This document shows positions 43,759 through 52,353 of a stretch of DNA of 64,000 nt, piece after piece (positions within the stretch are counted from its first letter, which is position 1; every line of letters begins with the position of its first letter). Origin of the DNA: Sphaerimonospora sp050942215 (GTDB lineage Bacteria > Actinomycetota > Actinomycetes > Streptosporangiales > Streptosporangiaceae); assembly GCF_050942215.1 (NCBI RefSeq), contig NZ_CP192056.1, positions 4,588,001-4,652,000 on the forward strand, written 5' to 3'. The position numbers and the translations under genes were made by a program. A model generated the notes under the pieces. It was not told the DNA's origin and did no database searches. It saw nothing but the letters and a program-made list of their open reading frames with translations.

Positions 43759-43781
43759 ACCGCAGTCTGAACCGCGGTCTG
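43759..43781. promoter_or_regulatory. Direct repeat upstream of udh
   Basis: ACCGCAGTCTG (43759-43769) and ACCGCGGTCTG (43771-43781) repeat with a 12-base period, 30 to 52 bases before the udh ATG. It may be the binding site of the IclR regulator; inference only. Confidence 0.35.
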
Positions 43782-43955
43782 GGCCGTCGGCGACCGGCGC
43801 TCCCGATGATCTTCCCATCCGCGGGTACGCGAAAGACCCGGCCGGCACACCGGAGAAGCAGAGCGAGGGGTGCGGGCGCACGAGGCGCCACGCCAGCCCG
43901 CCCGACGCATCGGGTGCGGCACGGCGGCGCCGCACCAGGCGCGGGAGACCGGAGA

Positions 43956-44963
43956 CTACTCGCGTGGCCCCGGCCCGGCGGATGCGGCGACCCCGGTGGA
44001 CTCGCGCACGACGAGGTCGGTCTGCAGCCGGGCCAGGGTGGCCGCCGCACCCTCTCCCGCGTTGACGGCCGCCAGCAGGAGATCGACGGCCATCCGTCCG
44101 GCGGCGGCGGTCGGCATCGTGATCGTCGTCAGCTTCGGCCTGTTCAACCGGCTCGGCAGGCTGTCGTCCACACCGATGACGCTCATGTCGTCGGGCACGC
44201 TGAGGCCGCGCTCGCGCAGCCCTTCGATCAGCCCGATCGCGACCAGGTCGTTGTAACACAGCGCACCGGTCACCTCCGACGCGACGACCGCGGCCGCCGC
44301 CGCCAGCCCGCCCCGCTCGGTCGGCTCGTTCGGGCGCAGCACCGTCAGCTCGATGCCGGACTCGGCCGCGGCGGCGGTGACGGCGGTGTGCATCTCCTGG
44401 CTGGTCCATGAGCCGCTCGGGCCCGAGAGCAACGCGATCCTCCGATGGCCGAGAGCCGCCAGATGCTCCACCGCCGCAGCGGCGCCCTGTCCCACGTCCA
44501 TCAGCACCGTGGGCAGTCCCTTTATCCACCTGTTGACCACCACGAACGGCACCTGCGCCCGCAACCGCTCGATCACCCGGTTCGACAGGCGCGGACTGCA
44601 CAGCAGCACACCGTCCACCTGCTTGGAGAGCGTCTCGATCAGCTCCTGCTCCCGCAGCGAGTTCTCGTCGGTGTCGGCGACGAACACGTGGTAGTCCCGC
44701 TCCCGCGCCTGCGCCTGCGCCGCTTTGATCAGCGGAGGGAAGAAGGGGTTGGCGATGTCCGCGACGATCAGCCCCAGATTGTGCGTCCGCCCCGTCGTCA
44801 ACGCCCGCGCCGCCCGATTCGGCCGATACCCCAGCTGCTCGGCCACCGCCAGCACCCGGTTGCGCGTCTCCCCGCTCACCATGTGCGGCGCCGAGAACGT
44901 ACGCGACACCGTCGAGACGTGCACTCCCGACGCCTGGGCCACGTCCCTGATCGTTACCGCCAT
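43956..44963 (-). CDS. LacI family regulator (probable TGCAACnGGTTGCA binder)
   Basis: This 335-residue repressor has the helix-turn-helix TIRDVAQASGVHVSTVSRTF at 4-23 and a full effector domain ending VVRESTGVAASAGP. The ATG at 44963 has AGAGGTG upstream. It closes the minus-strand run binding protein-permeases-dehydrogenase and lies just before udh. By elimination it is the best candidate to bind the TGCRACNGGTTGCR sites upstream of the importer, galM and the epimerase gene, since the other two LacI genes have their own palindromes next to them. Confidence 0.92.
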   Translation of the reverse strand: MAVTIRDVAQASGVHVSTVSRTFSAPHMVSGETRNRVLAVAEQLGYRPNRAARALTTGRTHNLGLIVADIANPFFPPLIKAAQAQARERDYHVFVADTDENSLREQELIETLSKQVDGVLLCSPRLSNRVIERLRAQVPFVVVNRWIKGLPTVLMDVGQGAAAAVEHLAALGHRRIALLSGPSGSWTSQEMHTAVTAAAAESGIELTVLRPNEPTERGGLAAAAAVVASEVTGALCYNDLVAIGLIEGLRERGLSVPDDMSVIGVDDSLPSRLNRPKLTTITMPTAAAGRMAVDLLLAAVNAGEGAAATLARLQTDLVVRESTGVAASAGPGPRE

Positions 44964-45146
44964 TGCACACCTCTGTCTGCTCTCAAGTGGCGGGCGAGCC
45001 AGCCGAGGACCCGCTCCTGTGCGGAAAGCCGAAGTCGTCTCCCGGCAGAGCCGGCGAGCACGACGACTCGCCGGGCTCGCGCGGTCGCGCCTCCCCCAGC
45101 CCAGCCCGTCGGACACAAGTATGGTGACCTCGGCCGCCTGCTCCGC

Positions 45147-46433
45147 TCAGTGGCCGGCCATGCGGGTACCGCCGTCGGCCAGCCGGATGGGGCGGCCCGA
45201 CCGCATGGACTCGTTGGCGCAGACGCCCACCATCACGCCGCGGATCCCGTCGAGGTAGCCGGCCTGCCTGGCCAGCGGGTCGTCTCCGGGGCCGCGGAAC
45301 ACGTCATCGAGCAGCAGCCGGTCGCCGCCGCCGTGTGCCCCGTCGCCCCGCTCGATCGGGATCTCTCGCGCCTCCCGCCAGTGCTCCTGCAGGGTGAGCC
45401 GCTCGCGGAAGCCCGCCGCGTGCTCCTTGGCGGCCGCACTCGGATCGATCGCGGCGCGCGGCGGGGTCCAGGACCGCTCGCACACCTCCAGCTCGATCCG
45501 GCCGCGGGTGCCGTTGAACACGACCCGATAGCCCTCGAGGGGCGCGTGCGCGTTGAGCGAGTAGGTGAGCAGGGCCCGGTTGTCGTAGCGGACCAGAACC
45601 GCCATGTTGTCCTCGATGGTGACGCCCTCGGCGAAGACGTCCCGGTCACGGAGGTAGCCGTCCTCGTGCTCGGCGTCCAGGTAGAGACGCTTGAGCCGCG
45701 GGTCGGCCGCGACGTCCAGGATGAACGGGTCGGCGCCGAGGCCGGGGGCGCCCCTGCCGCGCTCGGGCCGCGTGCCGAGACCGCGTGTCCTGGCGTTGTC
45801 CGCGCCGTAGAAGCGCAGGTCGCCCTGGGCGTACACACTCCGCGCCGCGGCGGCCAGCCACCAGTTGACCAGGTCGAAGTGGTGTGTGGACTTGTGCACG
45901 AGCAGGCCGCCGGAGTTGGCCTTGTCCCGGTGCCAGCGGCGGAAGTAGTCGGCGCCGTGGATGGTGTCCAGCGTCCACTCGAAGTGCACGGAGGTGACCT
46001 CGCCGATCGCACCGTCCATGATGAGGCGGCGGACCGCCGAGTTGCGGGGCGAGTAACGGTAGTTGAAGGTGACGACCAGCGAGCCGGGACTCCGTTCCGC
46101 CGCGGCGGCGATGGCGGCGCACCCCTCGGCGTCGGTCGTCAGCGGCTTCTCCACGATCACGCGCTTGCCCGCATCGAGCGCCTCGACGACGTAGCGGGCA
46201 TGCGCCGCGTCCACCGTGGCGACGACCACCGCGTCGCACAGCTCCAGCATCGCGCCGAAGTCGTCCGGCGCGAAGCAGGGCACCTTCTCCCCGATGAGCT
46301 CGACGTAGTAGTCCATCCGGGTCCGGTTGGTGTCGCACAGCGCGACGATGGCGCCGGTGTCCCGCCAGTCGCCGAGCAGCGCGTCGACGTACATCTGGGC
46401 ACGATGGCCGAGCCCGACGAATGCGTATCTCAT
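45147..46433 (-). CDS. Gfo/Idh/MocA family sugar dehydrogenase
   Basis: This 428-residue NAD(P)-dependent oxidoreductase has the N-terminal Rossmann start MRYAFVGLGHRAQMYV and the catalytic VEKPL motif near 115-119. The substrate domain carries GGLLVHKSTHHFDLVNWWL, with the conserved His pair. Such enzymes oxidise a sugar hydroxyl, often at C3 of a glycoside. It lies 69 bases after the binding-protein gene on the same strand, so the sugar imported by that system is the likely substrate. Specificity is unknown. Confidence 0.88.
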   Translation of the reverse strand: MRYAFVGLGHRAQMYVDALLGDWRDTGAIVALCDTNRTRMDYYVELIGEKVPCFAPDDFGAMLELCDAVVVATVDAAHARYVVEALDAGKRVIVEKPLTTDAEGCAAIAAAAERSPGSLVVTFNYRYSPRNSAVRRLIMDGAIGEVTSVHFEWTLDTIHGADYFRRWHRDKANSGGLLVHKSTHHFDLVNWWLAAAARSVYAQGDLRFYGADNARTRGLGTRPERGRGAPGLGADPFILDVAADPRLKRLYLDAEHEDGYLRDRDVFAEGVTIEDNMAVLVRYDNRALLTYSLNAHAPLEGYRVVFNGTRGRIELEVCERSWTPPRAAIDPSAAAKEHAAGFRERLTLQEHWREAREIPIERGDGAHGGGDRLLLDDVFRGPGDDPLARQAGYLDGIRGVMVGVCANESMRSGRPIRLADGGTRMAGH

Positions 46434-46502
46434 CTCGTCTCTCCGCGGTGGGCCGCCGTACGGCTCGGGCGAGCCGTACGGCGGCGCTGAGGGTCTTCGG
46501 TC

Positions 46503-47774
46503 TCAGCCGGCGATGGCCGCGTTGGCCTCCTCGAGGAACTTGCCGGCGGCCTCGTCGGGGGTCATCTGGCCGGCGGTCACGGCCTCGGTGTAGCGCTTGA
46601 TGACGTCCTCCATCTTCGAGGCGCCCTTCGGGGGGACGACCGCCGCGCTGAGCTCGCTCTTGACCTCGTCGATGAACTCCAGGCTCTGCTGGTCGGCCGG
46701 GGTCAGCTTGCCCTTGATCGCCTCCAGGACCTTGGAGTTGATCGGCAGGCCCCGGTCGCTGAGCAGGATGCCGCCCGCATCCGGGTCGTTGACCAGGAAG
46801 TCGACGAACTTCTGCGCCTCGGCCGGGTGCTCGGTCTTGCTGGAGATGGTCCAGTGCATGGCGGGCTGGAGGAACATGCCGTGGCCGCCGCCGCTCTCCA
46901 GCTTGGGCATGCGGAGCATGGCCAGCTCGGAGCCGGAGACCTTGCTCAGGGTGCCCAGCTGGTTGCTCCACCACATGCCGAACGCGCCCTTGTTGGTGCC
47001 GATCAGCGACTGCTCCACACCGGCCGCGATGATCTCGTTCATCTTCGCCGCGTCGGGTGAGGCCTTGGTCTCGATCATGTTGAGGAAGTTCCCCCACCAG
47101 GCCTTGAGCGTGTCGGCCGTGATGCCGATCCTGCCGTTGTCGTAGAGCTTCTCACCACGCTGGGCGGCGTAGATGGTCGGGTAGGTGGGATTGTTGGAGG
47201 TGTACTCGGTGCCGTAGTACTCGCCGTTACCGGCCTTGCTGATCTCGGCGGAGAGCTTGATGTAGTCGTCCCAGGTCCAGGTCTTGTCGTCCGGGAGCTC
47301 CACCCCCGCCTTCTCGAGCACGGACTTGTTGGCGTACATCGCGAAGACGTTGACACCGGTGGGGATGGCGTACTGCTTGCCGTCGACCTGGCCGGCGGCG
47401 AGCGCGTCCTGGGCGAGGGCGGCGGTGTCGATCTTGCCGGTGAGGTCGGCGATGGCGCCCCGGCCCGCGTACTCGGCCAGGCCGCGGATCTCCAGGGTCA
47501 TGACGTCGGGCGCGTCGCCCGCCGCGACCTTGGTGGCCAGCGACTCGTAGTAGCTCTGCCAGTCGGAGAACTCGCCGACCACGTCGATGTCCGGGTTCTT
47601 CTTCTCGAAGGCCGCGATGACCTCCTCGGTCAGCTTCTGTCTGGAGTCGCTGCCCCAGTAGGAGAAGCGGATCTTGACCTTGCCGTCGGCCGCGTCGTCG
47701 CCGCCGCCGCTGCCGCAGGCCGTCAGGGCCATCGCGGCCACGGTGAGCAGGGCCGCCAACTTCGAAGAGCGCAT
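46503..47774 (-). CDS. ABC importer solute-binding lipoprotein (third sugar importer)
   Basis: This 423-residue lipoprotein has a signal peptide with lipobox LTAC (Cys about 20) and a family-1 sugar-binding fold (KIRFSYWGSDSRQKLTEEVI, GDAPDVMTLEIRGLAEYA). It is third in the operon after the two permeases, 38 bases from the MalG-type gene, an order opposite to that in the other two importers here. The ATG at 47774 has AGAGGACG upstream. Given the uronate, dehydrogenase and GalM genes around, a uronic-acid-containing or modified glycoside is a likely ligand. Confidence 0.92.
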   Translation of the reverse strand: MRSSKLAALLTVAAMALTACGSGGGDDAADGKVKIRFSYWGSDSRQKLTEEVIAAFEKKNPDIDVVGEFSDWQSYYESLATKVAAGDAPDVMTLEIRGLAEYAGRGAIADLTGKIDTAALAQDALAAGQVDGKQYAIPTGVNVFAMYANKSVLEKAGVELPDDKTWTWDDYIKLSAEISKAGNGEYYGTEYTSNNPTYPTIYAAQRGEKLYDNGRIGITADTLKAWWGNFLNMIETKASPDAAKMNEIIAAGVEQSLIGTNKGAFGMWWSNQLGTLSKVSGSELAMLRMPKLESGGGHGMFLQPAMHWTISSKTEHPAEAQKFVDFLVNDPDAGGILLSDRGLPINSKVLEAIKGKLTPADQQSLEFIDEVKSELSAAVVPPKGASKMEDVIKRYTEAVTAGQMTPDEAAGKFLEEANAAIAG

Positions 47775-47812
47775 CGCTCGTCCTCTCTCAGCTCGTTTCG
47801 GGGGGTGAGGAA

Positions 47813-48679
47813 CTACTTCAGACCCGTGGTGGCGACACCGCGGATCAGGTACTTCTGGCCGGCCAGGAAGAATCCGAAGATCGGCCCGAGTGCGATGATC
47901 GACATGGCGAACATGGGCCCCCACGACGACTCGCCGCTGGAGTCCAGGAAGGTGCGCAACGCGACCGGAACGGTGAAGTTGTTCGGGTTGTTCAGGTAGA
48001 GGAGCTGGCTGAGGAAGTCGTTCCACGTCCAGATGAAGGTGAAGATCGCCGTGGTGGCCAGCGCGGGGGTGCAGAGCGGGATGATGACGCGGAAGAACGT
48101 GCGCCAGTAGCCGGCGCCGTCGATCGCCGCCGCCTCGTCGAGCTCGCGCGGGAGCGTCCTGATGAACTGGACCATCAGGAAGATGAAGAACGAGTCGTGG
48201 GCCAGGAACTTCGGCAGGACCAGCGGCCAGATCGTGTTGATCATGTCGAGCTTGGCGAACATGATGTACTGCGGCACGATCACCACGTGCAGCGGCAGCA
48301 TGATCGAACCCAGCATGATCGTGAACCACAGCTTCTTCAGCGGAAAGTTCAGCCGGGCGAAGGCGTAGGCGGCCATCGAGCAGGCCACCAGGTTGCCGGC
48401 GACCGACAGCCCCGTCACCACGGCCGAGTTCCACAGGTAGTAGCCGAACGGGTGGGCGAGTGCGTTCCAGCCCTCGGTGAAGTTCTCGAAGGTGATCTCA
48501 TCGGGGATCAGGCCGGGCTCACGGAAGATCAGCTCCTCCGGCTTGAGCGCGCTGGAGATCATCCACAGCAGCGGGTAGAGCATGACCAGGCCGAAGCCGA
48601 TCAGCATCAGGTGTTTGGCACCTCTGGAGACACGGCGCCGGTACAGGACCGGCAGCCGCCTACTTGCTGTCGTCGCCAT
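47813..48679 (-). CDS. ABC importer permease, MalG type (third importer)
   Basis: This 288-residue permease has about six membrane helices, the start HLMLIGFGLVMLYPLLWMIS and EAA loop EAAAIDGAGYWRTFF. It ends with GQKYLIRGVATTGLK, the usual MalG ending. It overlaps the MalF-type gene by 20 bases, so the two are translated together. Confidence 0.93.
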   Translation of the reverse strand: MATTASRRLPVLYRRRVSRGAKHLMLIGFGLVMLYPLLWMISSALKPEELIFREPGLIPDEITFENFTEGWNALAHPFGYYLWNSAVVTGLSVAGNLVACSMAAYAFARLNFPLKKLWFTIMLGSIMLPLHVVIVPQYIMFAKLDMINTIWPLVLPKFLAHDSFFIFLMVQFIRTLPRELDEAAAIDGAGYWRTFFRVIIPLCTPALATTAIFTFIWTWNDFLSQLLYLNNPNNFTVPVALRTFLDSSGESSWGPMFAMSIIALGPIFGFFLAGQKYLIRGVATTGLK

Positions 48680-49673
48680 AGAAGACCCAATACTTGGACG
48701 CGAGGAAGTTGACCCCGGTGAGACCGGCGATGATGAGGACGAGGACCCAGGCCAGCGCCGCCGCGTAGCCCATGTCGTAGTGCTTGAAGCCGTTGAGGTA
48801 GAGGTAGAGCGTGTAGAAGAGCGTCGAGTCGTTCGGGCCGCCCGAGCCGTTGCTCACGATGAACGACTGGGTGAACGACTGGAACGACTTGATCACCTCG
48901 AGCACGAGATTGAAGAAGATGATCGGTGTGAGCAGCGGCAGCGTGATCGATCTGAACCGCTGGAGCGTCCCCGCCCCGTCGATGGCGGCGGCCTCGTAGT
49001 AGCTGCTCGGGATCTGCCGCAGGCCGGCCAGGAAGATGACCATCGGGGCGCCGAACGTCCAGACGTGCAGCAGGATCAGGGTGCCCAGCGCGGTGTCGGG
49101 ATCGTTGACGTAGCTGCTGCCCTGGATGCCGAACACGGCGAGCCCCGCGTTGATCAGGCCCTCGGCGCCGAAGATCTTCCGCCAGAGGATGGCGATCGCG
49201 ACGCTGCCGCCGAGCAACGAGGGCAGATAGTAGATCGACCGGTAGAAGGACAGGCCCCGCAGCCCCCGGTCCAGCAGCAGCGCCAGCGCGAGGGCGAAGG
49301 CGAGCTGGAGCGGCACAGAGACGACGACGTAGATCGTGGTGACCTTCAGCGAGGTCCAGAACCGCTGGTCGGCGCCGAACATCTTGGAGTAGTTGTCCGC
49401 GCCGATCCACTTCGCCTCTTCGAGCAGGCTGTAGTCGGTGAAGGACAGGTAGAGCGAGGCCACGATGGGACCGATCGTGATCAGGAACAGGCCCACGAAC
49501 CACGGCGTGAGGAACAGGTAGGCCGCCCATGCCTCGTGTCGGGAGCGGCGGACGCTCCGCGAGGTTTCGCTTCCGGAAGCGGGCGCCGCGACCGCGGGCT
49601 TCGGCGACGGCGAATCGACTCGAGGGACCTCCGGCACAGACCCGGACCGAAGCTCGCGTGATTCGGTCGTCAT
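48660..49673 (-). CDS. ABC importer permease, MalF type (third importer)
   Basis: This 337-residue permease has a long hydrophilic N-terminus of about 47 residues, then helices from YLFLTPWFVGLFLITIGPIV onward and the EAA loop EAAAIDGAGTLQRF. The ATG at 49673 has GGGAGG seven bases upstream; a GTG immediately before it is also possible. It is the first gene of the operon and its promoter region contains a LacI-type site at 49861-49874. No ATPase gene is adjacent. Confidence 0.93.
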   Translation of the reverse strand: MTTESRELRSGSVPEVPRVDSPSPKPAVAAPASGSETSRSVRRSRHEAWAAYLFLTPWFVGLFLITIGPIVASLYLSFTDYSLLEEAKWIGADNYSKMFGADQRFWTSLKVTTIYVVVSVPLQLAFALALALLLDRGLRGLSFYRSIYYLPSLLGGSVAIAILWRKIFGAEGLINAGLAVFGIQGSSYVNDPDTALGTLILLHVWTFGAPMVIFLAGLRQIPSSYYEAAAIDGAGTLQRFRSITLPLLTPIIFFNLVLEVIKSFQSFTQSFIVSNGSGGPNDSTLFYTLYLYLNGFKHYDMGYAAALAWVLVLIIAGLTGVNFLASKYWVFYGDDSK

Positions 49674-50012
49674 CACGGGACCTCCCGATGAGACGTGATG
49701 GGATTGGGCGCTTTCCTATAGCCCAGGGGAAAGGTCCGTCAACCCTTTGCAGGCGTTATCTCGGCGTTATCGATATGTCGAGATCTATGTTGACGCAGGT
49801 AGACGGGTTGGTTGCTATCCATGACGAGTGGGAAAGTTATCGACTTGGCGACCGTCTTATTACAAGCGGTTGCAGTGATGGACGTGCGATCGTGGACGAC
49901 GCGACGGCTCCGTGAGCGCCCGGGAGGCGCGCAGCGCCCGGAGGACCGGCGGGCGCTGCGCGCCTCCCGTACCGACCCGGCCGCTCAGGTCACGACGTGG
50001 CTCGGCACGCGG
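49674..50012. other. Promoter region of the third importer, downstream of galM
   Basis: This 339-base gap has no gene. It is unusually AT rich for the window (49700-49880) and contains a GGCGTTATC direct repeat at about 49752-49772 and the LacI-type site TACAAGCGGTTGCA. The importer promoter should lie here. Confidence 0.55.
49861..49874. promoter_or_regulatory. LacI-type operator candidate, importer
   Basis: TACAAGCGGTTGCA matches TGCAACTGGTTGCA (at 51232) at 11 of 14 positions, including the whole right half GGTTGCA. It lies about 190 bases before the importer ATG. Confidence 0.4.
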
Positions 50013-50969
50013 TCAGCCCGCGAACCGGTAGGTGGTGGTGGAGACGTGCTCCTGCCCCGGCCTGAGCACGGTGGAGGGGAAGTCGGGCCGGTTGGGCGAG
50101 TCGGGGAAGTGCTGCGTCTCCAGGCAGAGCCCGGCCTGCCTGCCGTACGGCGTGGCGATGCCGTCCAGCATGTGCCCGGTGTAGAACTGGACGCCCGGCT
50201 CGGTGGTCGTCACCTCCATCGTCCGGCCGCTCACCGGCTCCTCCACCCGCATCACGCCGCCGGGGCGCAACACGTAGCAGTGGTCGTAGCAGCCGTCGAG
50301 CCGTGCCCCCACCGCCGTGGGCCGGGTGAAGTCGTACGGCGTGCCCGCCACCGGCGTGGGCGCCCCGGGCAGCGGGATCTTCCCGGCGTCGACCCGCAGA
50401 TAATGGTCGGCCTCGATGGTGACGACGTGATCGCGTACGTCCCCCGAGCCGGCGAGGTTGAAGTAGGAGTGGTTGGTCAGGTTGAGCACCGTGGCCGCGT
50501 CGGTGGTGGCGTGGTAGTCGATCCGCAGCTCGTCGCGCTCGGTGAGGGTGTAGGTGACCGAGGTGGTGAGCGTGCCCGGGTAGCCCTCCTCGCCGTCCGC
50601 GCTGACGTAGGTCAGCCGTACGGCACGCTCGCCGTCCGCTTCGGCCCGCCAGATCCGCTTGTCGAACCCGGCCTTCCCGCCGTGGAGGCTGTTCCCGTTG
50701 TCGTTGCACGGCAGTTGGCGGCTGACGCCGTCGAGGGTGAAGCAACCGCCCGCGATGCGATTGCCGTACCGCCCGACCAGGGCGCCGAAGTAGCGGCTGC
50801 GCTGGAGGTAGTCAGCCACGGTGGGAAGGCCGAGGACGACGTCGGTCCCGTCGGGCAGCTCGACGGACTGAACGATCGCGCCGAGGGTCAGGATCCCGAC
50901 CCGCATCCGGCCGTTCGTCAGGACGTGCCGGTCCACGGTCTCTCCGGTGGGTGTAGCCCCAAATCTCAC
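50013..50969 (-). CDS. galM: Aldose 1-epimerase
   Basis: This 318-residue mutarotase interconverts alpha and beta anomers of sugars such as galactose or glucose. The GalM family pattern is clear: NGRMRVGILTLGAIVQSVELPD, the YFGALVGRYGNRIAGG loop, NGNSLHGG with the catalytic His, LTNHSYFNL, and CLETQHFPDSPN with the catalytic glutamate. I chose the GTG at 50969 (VRFGATPTGE); the open frame continues upstream with low-complexity sequence. It is the last gene on the minus strand before a divergent junction and could feed imported sugars to the dehydrogenases here. Confidence 0.92.
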   Translation of the reverse strand: MRFGATPTGETVDRHVLTNGRMRVGILTLGAIVQSVELPDGTDVVLGLPTVADYLQRSRYFGALVGRYGNRIAGGCFTLDGVSRQLPCNDNGNSLHGGKAGFDKRIWRAEADGERAVRLTYVSADGEEGYPGTLTTSVTYTLTERDELRIDYHATTDAATVLNLTNHSYFNLAGSGDVRDHVVTIEADHYLRVDAGKIPLPGAPTPVAGTPYDFTRPTAVGARLDGCYDHCYVLRPGGVMRVEEPVSGRTMEVTTTEPGVQFYTGHMLDGIATPYGRQAGLCLETQHFPDSPNRPDFPSTVLRPGQEHVSTTTYRFAG

Positions 50970-51071
50970 GGTTGACTCGCTCTCTCGATCGATTCTCTGA
51001 TCGCCGGGACCGGACTCCCGCTCGACGGTGGCGGGGTGGCCGCCTCGCCCGCGGCGACGGCGGCACCGTAA

Positions 51072-51085
51072 CGCACGCGGTTGCA
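51072..51085. promoter_or_regulatory. LacI-type operator candidate near galM
   Basis: CGCACGCGGTTGCA shares GGTTGCA and about 10 of 14 bases with TGCAACTGGTTGCA. It is 103 bases before the galM GTG. Confidence 0.35.
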
Positions 51086-51124
51086 CCTGTACCAGCGTCC
51101 AGTTCCGGAAATCACCTGCTGATC

Positions 51125-51138
51125 TGCGACCGGTTGCG
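51125..51138. promoter_or_regulatory. LacI-type operator candidate, central
   Basis: TGCGACCGGTTGCG contains the near-perfect palindrome GCGACCGGTTGC (one mismatched pair) with the central CCGG typical of LacI-family sites. Confidence 0.5.
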
Positions 51139-51231
51139 CACTCTCCATTCGCCCGGGAACGCGAAAAAGCAGGTCAGATGTATGGGGGAATCCAACCCTT
51201 GACGTTTCGATCGGTTGACGACACAGTTTGA

Positions 51232-51245
51232 TGCAACTGGTTGCA
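51232..51245. promoter_or_regulatory. LacI-type operator candidate, epimerase side
   Basis: TGCAACTGGTTGCA has perfect 6-base arms TGCAAC/GTTGCA. It lies 43 bases before the epimerase GTG, just downstream of two TTGACG hexamers, where a bound repressor would block transcription. Confidence 0.55.
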
Positions 51246-51287
51246 GGCTCCGAGCCCCTCGGGGACTGCCAGAAGGGAAAGACACTT

Positions 51288-52169
51288 GTGAGCAGAACTC
51301 TTGTCACCGGGAGCGCCGGACGCCTCGGGCGCAGCGTCGTGTCCGCGCTCGCCGCCGCCGGCCACGAGGTGATCGGCGTGGACCGGGTGCCGGGCACCCC
51401 CGCCGACGCCGCCGCCGTCCTCCCGGCCGACCTGGCCGACCTCGGCGAGGCCTATGAGGTGATCGCGCGGTTCCGGCCGGACACGGTCGTGCATCTGGCC
51501 GCCATCGCGACTCCGTTCAGCCGCAGCGACCTGGTGACGTTCCGCACGAACTCACAACTGGCCTTCAACATGTGCGACGCGGCCGCGGCCCTGGGCGTGC
51601 ACAAGATGATCGTGGCGAGCAGCCCGACCGTCATCGGGTACGGCTCGCCGACCGGCTGGACCCCCGCCTACCTGCCCATCGACGAGGACCACCCGGCTCA
51701 GCCGTGGAACGCCTACAGCCTGTCCAAGCTGGTCGCCGAGGAGACGATGCGGTCCTTCGCCCGCACGGCCGAGACGAAGATGGCCGCGATACGCCCCTGC
51801 TTCGTGATCGCGCCGGAGGAGTGGGAGGGGGCGCCGACCCAGTCGGGGCACACGGTCGCCGAGCGGCTGGACCGGCCGGACATCGCCGGAGTCTCGCTGT
51901 TCAACTACATCGACGCCCGCGACGCGGCCGACCTGCTGCTCACCCTGCTCGACCGGCTGCCCGATCTGCCCAACGGCGAGGTCTTCTTCGCCGGCGCGGC
52001 GGACGCGCTGGCCCGCGAGCCGCTCGCGGAGCTGCTGCCGCGGGTCATCCCTTCCACCGCCGCCTTCGCGGCCACCCTCACGGGCACCGCCCCCGCCTTC
52101 TCCTCGGCCAAGGCCGAGCGGCTGCTCGGCTGGCAGGCCAAGCGCAGCTGGCGGACCGAGCTGACCTGA
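51288..52169 (+). CDS. NAD-dependent epimerase/dehydratase family protein
   Basis: This 293-residue extended short-chain dehydrogenase has the nucleotide motif TGSAGRLGRSV and the catalytic YSLSK (Y-x3-K). The Asn/Ser-rich region VASSPTVIGYG is the usual catalytic Ser/Thr site. Substrate is unknown; candidates are a sugar lactone or uronate, given the next genes. The GTG at 51288 has AAGGGA upstream. It is first in a plus-strand operon with an enolase-superfamily protein and a dehydrogenase-PmoA-like fusion. Confidence 0.85.
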   Translation: MSRTLVTGSAGRLGRSVVSALAAAGHEVIGVDRVPGTPADAAAVLPADLADLGEAYEVIARFRPDTVVHLAAIATPFSRSDLVTFRTNSQLAFNMCDAAAALGVHKMIVASSPTVIGYGSPTGWTPAYLPIDEDHPAQPWNAYSLSKLVAEETMRSFARTAETKMAAIRPCFVIAPEEWEGAPTQSGHTVAERLDRPDIAGVSLFNYIDARDAADLLLTLLDRLPDLPNGEVFFAGAADALAREPLAELLPRVIPSTAAFAATLTGTAPAFSSAKAERLLGWQAKRSWRTELT

Positions 52170-52217
52170 GCACCGAGCCGTCCTGAGCACCAAGCCGTCC
52201 TGAGCGCTGAATGGTCC
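52167..52217. repeat. 17-base tandem repeat starting at the epimerase stop codon
   Basis: TGAGCACCGAGCCGTCC (52167), TGAGCACCAAGCCGTCC (52184) and TGAGCGCTGAATGGTCC (52201) repeat with an exact 17-base period; the first TGA is the stop codon of the epimerase gene. Confidence 0.75.
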
Positions 52218-52251
52218 CGGACACCGAGCCCTCCCGAAAGGATCATCGATC

Positions 52252-52353
52252 ATGAACCTCAGCGGGGTCCCGCTCCTCCCCTCGCCGTCTCCCGGCGGTG
52301 CGCGCGAACCGGCCGGGTACGCCGGCACCGGCCCCGCCCGGGTGGCCGCATGA
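52252..52353 (+). CDS. Possible 33-residue leader peptide coupled to the enolase-superfamily gene
   Basis: A short frame starts at an ATG preceded by GAAAGGATC and ends in TGA that overlaps the next gene's ATG (ATGA). The peptide (MNLSGVPLLPSPSPGG...) has no recognisable domain. The downstream gene lacks a ribosome site of its own (preceding bases GGGTGGCCGC), so this frame could serve to deliver ribosomes. It could equally be chance in GC-rich DNA. Confidence 0.3.
   Translation: MNLSGVPLLPSPSPGGAREPAGYAGTGPARVAA

Larger units (their letters stand above)
50970..51287. other. Divergent regulatory spacer galM / epimerase
   Basis: This 318-base spacer has no gene and contains three related LacI-type sites (51072, 51125 and 51232, annotated separately). 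Two TTGACG hexamers (51199-51204 and 51215-51220) are candidate -35 elements for the plus-strand epimerase operon. Confidence 0.5.
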
